Part shown: one piece after another, positions 57,787 through 64,000 of the stretch | How the letters are laid out: every line of letters begins with the position of its first letter | Numbering within the stretch: position 1 is the first letter of the stretch | Assembly (NCBI RefSeq): GCF_002926165.1 | Contig: NZ_MAGP01000086.1 | Coordinates: forward strand, 35,640-99,639 | DNA: 64,000 nt | Direction of reading: 5' to 3' | Source: Micromonospora chalcea | GTDB lineage: Bacteria; Actinomycetota; Actinomycetes; Mycobacteriales; Micromonosporaceae | Translations under genes and position numbers: made by a program | Notes under the pieces: generated by a model | What the model saw: only the letters and a program-made list of their open reading frames with translations | Databases searched by the model: none | Told to the model about the DNA's origin: nothing

Positions 57787-58659
57787 ATGCCCGGCTCGCC
57801 GTACACGGATCTGGACCGACCGCCGCTCTCCGCGGCCCGGCTGCGGCGCGCGCTGGTCGCGCCGAACGGGCCCTGGCGACGCTTGGAGTTGCTGGCCGAG
57901 ACCGGCTCGACGAACGCCGACACGGTGGCCGCGGCGCGGGGCGGCGAGCCGGAGGGCCTGGTGGTGGTCGCCGAGCGGCAGACCTCCGGCCGGGGCCGTC
58001 GGGGCCGTGTCTGGCAGTCGCCGCCGCGCGCCGGTCTCGCCACGAGCGTGCTGCTGCGGCCCGGCGAGGCGGTCCCCGAGCGCGGCTGGGCGCCGGTGCC
58101 GGTCACCGGGTACGGGTGGCTGCCGCTGCTCGCCGGTGTCGCGCTGGTCGAGGCGGTACGCCTGCTGGCCGAGCTGGACGCGCGGCTGAAGTGGCCCAAC
58201 GACCTGCTGGTGGACGGCGCGAAGTGCGCCGGCGTGCTGGCCGAGGCGGTGCCGGGGGAGAACGACAGGCCGCCCGCGATCGTGGTCGGTGTGGGGCTGA
58301 ACGTGACGCTGCGCGCCGACGAGCTGCCGGAGAACCCGACCGGGCTGCCCGCCACCTCGCTCCAGCTCGCCGGCGCCACCGCCACCGACCGGGATCCGCT
58401 GCTGCGGGCGCTGCTGCGCTCGCTCGCCGACTGGTACGAGCGCTGGCGTGACGCCGGAGGTGATGCGGAGGCCAGTGGGCTGCGCGAGGCGTACCTGGCC
58501 GGGTGCGCCACCATCGGTCGCCAGGTTCGGGTGTTGCTGCCCGACGGCAGCGAGGCGCACGGCACCGCGACCGGGGTGGACGCCGACGGGCAGCTCCTGG
58601 TGGAGACGAATGCCGAGACGCTGCGGCTGGCCGCGGGAGACGTGCTGCACCTGCGGTGA
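57787..58659 (+). CDS. birA: Biotin--[acetyl-CoA-carboxylase] ligase
   Basis: 290-aa biotin protein ligase with the biotin/ATP-site motif TSGRGRRGRVW, KWPNDLLVDG and VVGVGLNV, and a C-terminal SH3-like domain. No N-terminal DNA-binding domain, so it is a monofunctional ligase. It attaches biotin to the EAMKMEQ lysine of the carboxylase alpha chain. I chose the ATG at 57787: TAGGCT lies 6 nt before it (leaderless); a GTG one codon upstream also fits. Divergent from pccB. Confidence 0.93.
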   Translation: MPGSPYTDLDRPPLSAARLRRALVAPNGPWRRLELLAETGSTNADTVAAARGGEPEGLVVVAERQTSGRGRRGRVWQSPPRAGLATSVLLRPGEAVPERGWAPVPVTGYGWLPLLAGVALVEAVRLLAELDARLKWPNDLLVDGAKCAGVLAEAVPGENDRPPAIVVGVGLNVTLRADELPENPTGLPATSLQLAGATATDRDPLLRALLRSLADWYERWRDAGGDAEASGLREAYLAGCATIGRQVRVLLPDGSEAHGTATGVDADGQLLVETNAETLRLAAGDVLHLR

Positions 58660-58711
58660 AAGGAAGGGCCCCCTCTTAACGCCTCCGGTAGAGGAAGGGC
58701 CCCCTCTTAAC
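58660..58711. repeat. Two direct copies of the AAGGAAGGGCCCC element
   Basis: Copies start at 58660 and 58692, 1 nt after the birA stop. Positions 58660-58703 are identical to 12253-12296 (44 nt). The third, inverted copy found at 12310-12331 is missing here. Confidence 0.9.
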
Positions 58712-58801
58712 AACCACGGGCAGCCGCCCGCGCGGCCGATGCCGACGGGATGCGCCGACCGGTTACGGTCAGCGCGTCCTGTTCTGCGAGGAGGTTCCCC
58801 C

Positions 58802-59371
58802 GTGGCGTTCCCCGAAGACGTGCTCACCGAGGACGAGCACGTCGTGTTGCACCTGCACCCGCACTGGAAGGCCCTGATCCGGCCGATCCTGGTGCTCGTG
58901 CTCGCCGTCGCGGCGGTCGTCGCCGGCTGGATTCTGCTGCCCGACGGCAGCGGCGGCACCATCGCGCTCTACGCCCTCGCGGTGGTCGCCCTGGCGCTGG
59001 TGCTGTGGCTGGCTCTGTGGCCGTTCCTGGTCTGGCGCACCACGCACTACCTGTTCACGAACGAACGCGTGCTGCTCCAGCAGGGGGTGCTGTCGCGCAA
59101 CCGGCGGGACCTGCCGTTGACCCGGATCAACGACCACGCCATGAACCAGCGCTTCGTGGAGCGGCTGCTCGGCTGCGGCACGCTGACCATCGAGTCGGCG
59201 GGTGAGCGCGGCCAGTCGGTGCTGCACGACGTGCCGGGCGTGGACCGGGTGCAGACGAAGCTGTACGAGCTGGTCGAGGCGCACCACGACAAGCACAGCC
59301 TGGGCGACGGCGAGATGCGCGAGATCCTCGCCGACATGGCCGAGGGCAAGTCCCTGCGCGACCAGCCCTGA
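58802..59371 (+). CDS. PH-domain (bPH2-type) membrane protein
   Basis: 189-aa protein with two membrane helices (about 25-70) followed by a bacterial PH domain (LFTNERVLLQQGVLSRNRRDLPLTRIND, then LTIESAGERGQSVLHDVPG). C-terminal charged tail with EMREILADMAEG. The GTG has GAGGAGG upstream. Its place next to birA is common in actinobacteria; function unknown. Confidence 0.88.
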   Translation: MAFPEDVLTEDEHVVLHLHPHWKALIRPILVLVLAVAAVVAGWILLPDGSGGTIALYALAVVALALVLWLALWPFLVWRTTHYLFTNERVLLQQGVLSRNRRDLPLTRINDHAMNQRFVERLLGCGTLTIESAGERGQSVLHDVPGVDRVQTKLYELVEAHHDKHSLGDGEMREILADMAEGKSLRDQP

Positions 59372-59384
59372 CCGCGCCGCCGAC

Positions 59385-59430
59385 CGAAGAGGGCCGGCAC
59401 CCCCGGAAGCGGAGGTGCCGGCCCTCTTCG
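59385..59430. terminator. Bidirectional terminator between PH-domain and GtrA genes
   Basis: CGAAGAGGGCCGGCACC (59385-59401) and its exact complement (59414-59430), 17-bp stem and 12-nt loop, between convergent stops. Confidence 0.9.
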
Positions 59431-59434
59431 TCGG

Positions 59435-60193
59435 TCAGCGGCGCGCGCGGCGGGGCTGGAGTTCGGCGGCGAATTCGGCGTCCAGGTCGGCGCCGAGCGC
59501 GCCGCCGAGCCCGGCGTCAGCAGGTGCCGGACGGCCCCGGGGTGGCGCGTAGTCGGGTCGCCCGGCGCCCGGGGGAGGTTCCTCCTCCTCCAGCTCGCTC
59601 ACCGACTCGGCCAGCTCGGCCACCGGGTCCATCTCGGCGACGTTGTCCCACTCGTCACGCGGCACCGAGTGCCAGGTCTCCTCGGCGTGCTTGGGCACCG
59701 GCTGGAAGACGAACGTGCGGTAGGACCAGAAGCGGAACAGCGTCGCCAGCAGGACACCGATGGTCTTGGCGACGTTCAGCGCCAGCAGTCCGTGTACGCC
59801 GAGGCCGTACTTGGCCAGGGCCAGGACGCCGAGTTCGATGACCAGGCCGGCGCCGTTGAAAAGGAAGAACAGGACGTATTCCCGCCGGAGTGCCGATTTC
59901 GGCCGATCCCGGTACGTCCAGTGACGATTCATCAGATACGACGTGATCGTGGCGACAATCGTCGCGATCACAGTCGCTTTCAGCTGACCGTCGCGGAAAA
60001 CCGTGAGTGCCAGGGCATTGAACACCGCGTAATTGATGACGGTGTTGATGCCGCCGACGATGCCGAATTTGAGCGCCTCGTGGATGAACTTCTGCCAGCG
60101 CTCGGGCAGCAGACGGACTCCAGGCATGCGGAACACCTTAGGCAGTGGGCTGGGCCGGCTCGGCCCGGCGGGTCGGGATGGGCGGTTCGTCAC
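59435..60193 (-). CDS. GtrA family membrane protein with acidic tail
   Basis: 252-aa protein: a Pro/Arg-rich start, then the four-helix GtrA domain (about 40-165: FGIVGGINTVINYAVFNALA, NRHWTYR, FRFWSYRTFVF), then a long acidic/Pro tail (ELEEEEPPPGAG). GtrA-type proteins act as flippases of polyprenyl-linked sugars or in arabinogalactan/teichoic acid decoration. GTG overlaps the upstream GtrA gene as GTGA, so the two are coupled. Confidence 0.88.
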   Translation of the reverse strand: MTNRPSRPAGPSRPSPLPKVFRMPGVRLLPERWQKFIHEALKFGIVGGINTVINYAVFNALALTVFRDGQLKATVIATIVATITSYLMNRHWTYRDRPKSALRREYVLFFLFNGAGLVIELGVLALAKYGLGVHGLLALNVAKTIGVLLATLFRFWSYRTFVFQPVPKHAEETWHSVPRDEWDNVAEMDPVAELAESVSELEEEEPPPGAGRPDYAPPRGRPAPADAGLGGALGADLDAEFAAELQPRRARR

Positions 60194-60738
60194 GCCCCGG
60201 ACTCTCGGTCGTGGCTCGTTGCCGGAACGGGTGGTGTTCCCGCGTCGACGAAGACGAACCGTCGGTACGACCAGAACCGGAAGAGCGTCCCGAGGCCGGT
60301 GCCGACGATGAAGCTGGCGATGTTGTCGGCCAGCGGGGTCTGGAACACCGCCGGCCAGACCGCGCCCAGCCCGTAGTGGCTGACCGCGAGACTTGCCACC
60401 GCGATACCGAGACCGACCGCGTTGAAGAAGAAGAACAGCGCGTACTCCCGGGCCGGGTTGGAGCGCTGCCGGTGCCGCCAGGTCCAGAACCGGTTGCCGA
60501 GGAACGCGACGGTCGCCGCGATCACCGTGGAGATGGTCTTCGCGGCGAGCGGCGGCATGTCCCGGCCACTGGACAGGAAGTTGAAGAGGACGAAGTCGAC
60601 CACGAAGGCGAAGCCGCCGACGGTGGCGAACTTGCTCAACTCGTGGATCAGGTGACCGAAACGGTCGAGTAGTGCTCCGATCGGACCCCGACGGGTCTGC
60701 GGAGCCCCCGGTTGGTCCCCGGTCATCGTCGCGGCCAC
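60190..60738 (-). CDS. GtrA family membrane protein
   Basis: 182-aa, four-helix GtrA protein (FATVGGFAFVVDFVLFNFLSS, NRFWTWRHR, FRFWSYRRFVFVD). I chose the GTG at 60738 (VAATMTGDQPG): TACTCT (60745-60750) lies 6 nt before it, a leaderless promoter; a longer frame upstream is low-complexity. Coupled by GTGA to the second GtrA gene. Sugar substrate unknown. Confidence 0.87.
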   Translation of the reverse strand: MAATMTGDQPGAPQTRRGPIGALLDRFGHLIHELSKFATVGGFAFVVDFVLFNFLSSGRDMPPLAAKTISTVIAATVAFLGNRFWTWRHRQRSNPAREYALFFFFNAVGLGIAVASLAVSHYGLGAVWPAVFQTPLADNIASFIVGTGLGTLFRFWSYRRFVFVDAGTPPVPATSHDRESGA

Positions 60739-61217
60739 CCGCCGAGAGTACCGGTTGTGGGGTACACGGGCGGACCGCAACGGCGAGTCGGCCACGACGG
60801 CTTCGTCGTGGCCCTCGCGGCCGGGCCGCCCGGGTCGGGGATCTGTCGCCCGTTCTCGATGTCCGTGAGCAGAGGGTAACCCGCTGTGTGAATCTGTGGA
60901 GCCCATCACGGAATCGTCTTTCACGACATGTTCGTACGCTTCCCCGCGATCGGGCGTCGCGGTCACTCCGGGGACGGAGCGGGCCGTCGAAGGTTCACCG
61001 CAGGATTTGCGTGAAACTGCGCGCGAAAGCGGGTATCAGATCGTGAAGCCGCAGCGTGGCCGTACCTTGTGCAGTTCTTCACAACCAGTCCCACTGACTG
61101 GCGAGGCAGTCCGGTTTACGCTGAGCCCAATCCCAGGTTTCCACGAGGCGGCGTACTTGCCCGCCAGAACTCGTGCACCCCATAGATCGGTCAGCGTCGA
61201 CCACAAGGAGAAGTGAC
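60739..61217. other. Intergenic region upstream of pckG
   Basis: 479 nt between the divergent GtrA operon and pckG. The part next to pckG (61020-61215) is lower in GC than the coding parts and should hold its promoter. Seen: dyad at 61085-61101 and TTTACG (61115-61120) with no unique -10 that I can fix. No gene seen. Confidence 0.5.
61085..61101. promoter_or_regulatory. CCAGTC-N5-GACTGG dyad upstream of pckG
   Basis: Perfect 6-bp-arm inverted repeat 116 nt before the pckG ATG, in the AT-richer half of the gap. Could be a regulator binding site or a small RNA hairpin; which one is unclear. Confidence 0.4.
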
Positions 61218-63059
61218 ATGGTTGCTCCGGCTGCTGTTCGGGGTATCGATCAGGCCCCGACGTCCCACCCCAAGCTGCTGGCCTGGGTACGTGAGGTCGC
61301 GGAACTGACCAACCCCGACCGCGTGGTCTGGGTGGACGGGTCTGATGAGGAGTGGCGCCGTCTCACCGACGAGCTCGTCTCAAACGGCACCCTCATCCGG
61401 CTGAATCCCGAGAAGAAGCCCAACTCGTTCTACGCGCGTACCGACCCCACGGACGTCGCCCGGGTGGAGGAGCGCACCTTCATCTGCTCCGTCGACGAGG
61501 CGGACGCCGGCCCCACCAACAACTGGATGGCGCCGGCCGAGATGAAGCGGACGATGACGGAGCTGTACCGCGGCAGCATGCGCGGGCGCACCATGTACGT
61601 CATCCCGTTCTGCATGGGTCCGATCGAGGCCGAGAACCCCATGTTCGGCGTCGAGATCACCGACAGCCCGTACGTGGTCGCCTCCATGCGGATCATGACC
61701 CGGATGGGGTCGGCGATCCTGGAGGCGATGGGCGACGACGCCGACTTCGTGCACGCGCTGCACTCGATCGGCGCGCCGCTGGCCCCGGGTCAGCAGGACG
61801 TGGCCTGGCCGTGCAACGAGACGAAGTACATCTCGCACTTCCCGGAGACCCGGGAGATCTGGTCCTTCGGCTCCGGCTACGGCGGCAACTCGCTGCTGGG
61901 CAAGAAGTGCTACTCGCTGCGTATCGCCAGCGTGATGGGGCGCGACGAGGGCTGGCTGGCCGAGCACATGCTGATCCTCAAGATCACCTCGCCGGAGGGC
62001 AAGGTCTACCACATCGCCGGCGCCTTCCCGTCCGCCTGTGGCAAGACCAACCTCGCCATGCTGGAGCCGACCATCCCGGGCTGGAAGGTCGAAACCATCG
62101 GCGACGACATCGCCTGGATGCGGTTCGGCCAGGACGGCCGCCTCTACGCGATCAACCCGGAGTACGGCCTGTTCGGTGTCGCCCCCGGCACCGACTGGAA
62201 GACCAACGCCAACGCCATGCGGACGCTGGACCGCGGCAACTCCATCTTCACCAACGTGGCGCTGACCGACGACGGCGACATCTGGTGGGAGGGCATGGGT
62301 GAGCCGCCGGCGCACCTGATCGACTGGAAGGGCAACGACTGGACGCCGGAGAGCGAGAACCTCTCCTCGCACGCGAACAGCCGCTTCTGCACCCCGATCA
62401 CCCAGTGCCCGATCCTGGCCGACGACTACTACGACCCGAACGGCGTGCCAATCGACGCGATCCTGTTCGGCGGCCGTCGGCGGGACACCATCCCGCTGGT
62501 CACCGAGGCCCGCGACTGGGTGCACGGCGTCTACATGGGCGCCACGCTCTCCTCGGAGACCACCGCCGCCGCCTCCGGCGCGGTCGGCGTGGTGCGTCGT
62601 GACCCGATGGCCATGCTGCCGTTCATCGGTTACAACGCCGGCGACTACTTCCGGCACTGGATCGAGATGGGCAAGGGCGCCGACGGCGACGAGGCCAAGC
62701 TGCCCAAGATCTACTACGTCAACTGGTTCCGCAAGGACGCCGAGGGCAACTTCCTCTGGCCGGGCTTCGGCGAGAACTCCCGCGTGCTCAAGTGGGTCAT
62801 CGAGCGGTTGGAGGGCCGGGCCGAGGCGGTGGAGACGCCGATCGGCATGGTCCCGGCGCAGGACGCGCTCGACGTCGAGGGTCTGGACATGACCCCGGAG
62901 GACGTCCGGATCGCGCTGAAGGTCGACGCGGACGAGTGGCGCGACGAGCTGCCGCTGGTCACCGAGTGGTTCGAGAAGTTCGGGGACAAGCTCCCCGGCG
63001 TGCTCTGGGCCGAGCTGGACGCGCTGCGCGCCCGCCTCGACGCGGAGCCGCAGAAGTAA
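61218..63059 (+). CDS. pckG: Phosphoenolpyruvate carboxykinase (GTP)
   Basis: 613-aa GTP-type PEPCK: active-site P-loop [12 protein letters not shown] with Cys274 (GTP enzyme hallmark), [20 protein letters not shown], and [25 protein letters not shown] near the C-terminus. Converts oxaloacetate and GTP to PEP and CO2 (gluconeogenesis, or the reverse under some conditions). The ATG has AAGGAG about 7 nt upstream. A hairpin terminator follows. Confidence 0.97.
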   Translation: MVAPAAVRGIDQAPTSHPKLLAWVREVAELTNPDRVVWVDGSDEEWRRLTDELVSNGTLIRLNPEKKPNSFYARTDPTDVARVEERTFICSVDEADAGPTNNWMAPAEMKRTMTELYRGSMRGRTMYVIPFCMGPIEAENPMFGVEITDSPYVVASMRIMTRMGSAILEAMGDDADFVHALHSIGAPLAPGQQDVAWPCNETKYISHFPETREIWSFGSGYGGNSLLGKKCYSLRIASVMGRDEGWLAEHMLILKITSPEGKVYHIAGAFPSACGKTNLAMLEPTIPGWKVETIGDDIAWMRFGQDGRLYAINPEYGLFGVAPGTDWKTNANAMRTLDRGNSIFTNVALTDDGDIWWEGMGEPPAHLIDWKGNDWTPESENLSSHANSRFCTPITQCPILADDYYDPNGVPIDAILFGGRRRDTIPLVTEARDWVHGVYMGATLSSETTAAASGAVGVVRRDPMAMLPFIGYNAGDYFRHWIEMGKGADGDEAKLPKIYYVNWFRKDAEGNFLWPGFGENSRVLKWVIERLEGRAEAVETPIGMVPAQDALDVEGLDMTPEDVRIALKVDADEWRDELPLVTEWFEKFGDKLPGVLWAELDALRARLDAEPQK

Positions 63060-63070
63060 CAGGTGTGCCT

Positions 63071-63089
63071 GTTGCCCGCGCCGGGCAAC
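63071..63089 (+). terminator. pckG terminator
   Basis: GTTGCCCG-CGC-CGGGCAAC, a perfect 8-bp stem with a 3-nt loop, 11 nt after the pckG stop. Confidence 0.65.
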
Positions 63090-63099
63090 ATCGGATGCC

Positions 63100-63945
63100 A
63101 TGAGGACGGCCGCTGAACCTGTCGAGGTCCGGCGGCCGTCCGCCGTCCGGGCGCTGACCACGCTGCTCGCCGTGACCGCGGCGGCCACCGTCGTGGTCGA
63201 GCTGCTCAACTACTGGTACGCCCCGGAGCAGGAGTTCGGTCTGGCCGTACGCACCGGCTGGGCGATGCTCCGATCGCTCGGCTTCCTGCTGCTGATCGGG
63301 CAGGTGAACAAGGGCCGGGTGGGCGCCCGGCCGTTCGGGCTGATCCTGGCGGTGACCACGATCTTCGCGGTCGGGCGGCTGATCGTGCCCCGGCAAGGGG
63401 TGCCCGCGCTGCCCGGCCTGATCGGGTTCGCCGTGCTCACCGCGCTCTGCGTCGCCGTGGTGGTGCTGCTCTACCGTTCCGAGGCGATCCGCGCGCACCT
63501 GGTCCGGCACCGCAAGGGCCTGGTCGTCGAGGGCGGGACGATCGCCTGGCGGGAGATGACGCCGAAGCGTCCGCAGGCGAACGGCTGGCTGCTCACCGCC
63601 CGGGTCGCGGCGTTCACCTACAGCCCGCTGATGCTGGTGCCGGCGCTGGTGGCGACCGGCGCCGTGCCGGACGGGCGGCTCGCCGCCGTACCGGCATTGA
63701 TCTTCTGGTTCGGCGCCGGCATCGCGGTCAGCTACGCCGTGCTGTTCTGCACCGCGTTCCTGCTGCGCGACAAGGCGTGGGCCCGGAAGGGCCTGGTGGC
63801 CGTCACCCTCGGCGTCCTCGCGATCGACCTGCCCCTGTGCTGGTGGCTGCTCGGCGCCGACGGCCTGATCCGCGACGGCGCCCCGCTGGTCACGGCGGCA
63901 GCCCTCTGCGTCTGGTCGCTGTACCGGGCCACCCGGTCCCGTTGA
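63100..63945 (+). CDS. Uncharacterised membrane protein
   Basis: 281-aa protein with about seven hydrophobic helices, beginning TAAEPVEVRRPSAVRALTTLLA. No known motif. Basic loop RHRKGLVVEGGTIAWREMTPKRP lies in the middle. The start is uncertain; the ATG at 63100 lies 10 nt after the pckG terminator, so it probably has its own promoter. Role unknown. Confidence 0.7.
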   Translation: MRTAAEPVEVRRPSAVRALTTLLAVTAAATVVVELLNYWYAPEQEFGLAVRTGWAMLRSLGFLLLIGQVNKGRVGARPFGLILAVTTIFAVGRLIVPRQGVPALPGLIGFAVLTALCVAVVVLLYRSEAIRAHLVRHRKGLVVEGGTIAWREMTPKRPQANGWLLTARVAAFTYSPLMLVPALVATGAVPDGRLAAVPALIFWFGAGIAVSYAVLFCTAFLLRDKAWARKGLVAVTLGVLAIDLPLCWWLLGADGLIRDGAPLVTAAALCVWSLYRATRSR

Positions 63946-63981
63946 TGCCCGGGGTGGGGGCCGGCAGGGGAGGATGAGGGG

Positions 63982-64000
63982 GTGTGGGACGTCGTGGTGG
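63982..64000 (+). CDS. Start of a probable FAD-dependent oxidoreductase (partial)
   Basis: Only six codons are visible: GTG TGG GAC GTC GTG GTG, giving VWDVVV, which resembles the start of flavoproteins (WDVVVVGxGPAG). GAGGAT lies 6 nt upstream (leaderless). The identity is a guess from the first residues and cannot be confirmed here. Confidence 0.3.

Overview
The window is high-GC, gene-dense actinobacterial chromosome. Gene content and style (GTG starts, TANNNT boxes 6-8 nt before start codons, GTGA/ATGA overlaps, a cyd locus, acyl-CoA carboxylase genes, GTP-type PEP carboxykinase, GuaB1, mycosin) point to Micromonosporaceae, most likely Micromonospora or a close relative. The genus is inferred from gene content and from interspersed AAGGAAGGGCCCC repeats. 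No rRNA, tRNA, CRISPR array, transposase or prophage was found.

Left part (1-16.1 kb): cydABDC (cytochrome bd oxidase and its CydDC exporter) lies downstream of a BlaI-type repressor and an M56 antirepressor-like membrane protease, with matching dyads in front of both units. A ~0.75 kb non-coding tandem repeat array follows. Then come a deoC-ALDH-half-length ALDH operon, upp, a GPP34-family gene, a phosphomannomutase and a membrane Ser/Thr kinase.

Middle (16.2-45.4 kb): a mutase large subunit, an M20 amidohydrolase, several uncharacterised genes, gamma-glutamylcyclotransferase and a flavoprotein reductase, preceded by an overlapping 21-codon upstream ORF. The most striking locus is at 28.1-29.5 kb: a leaderless 17-aa leader peptide with three consecutive Thr codons, a terminator/antiterminator-like RNA segment, and a short threonyl-tRNA synthetase lacking the TGS and editing domains. 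Next are a heterodimeric ABC exporter with its MarR regulator, a MarR/MFS divergent pair, a TetR/DoxX divergent pair, guaB1, the biotinylated acyl-CoA carboxylase alpha chain, a PadR/ABC-2 exporter unit, an MFS transporter and an O-methyltransferase.

Right part (45.4-64 kb): maf, accE, pccB, birA and a PH-domain gene form a carboxylase/biotin neighbourhood that looks split by two inserts. One is a translationally coupled type VII secretion-associated trio (WXG-like, PPE-like, mycosin) with an internal low-GC block. The other is a 7-kb group with a kinase, GH25 lysozyme, M50 protease, ketopantoate-reductase-like protein and an ECF sigma factor with its partner. The window ends with two coupled GtrA proteins, pckG, a membrane protein and the first codons of a probable flavoprotein.

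Functionally, accA, accE, pccB, birA, the mutase and pckG would together handle propionyl-CoA/methylmalonyl-CoA and C4-to-C3 flux. The cyd locus gives a microaerobic or stress-tolerant terminal oxidase. The transporter/regulator pairs are typical drug- or stress-responsive modules.
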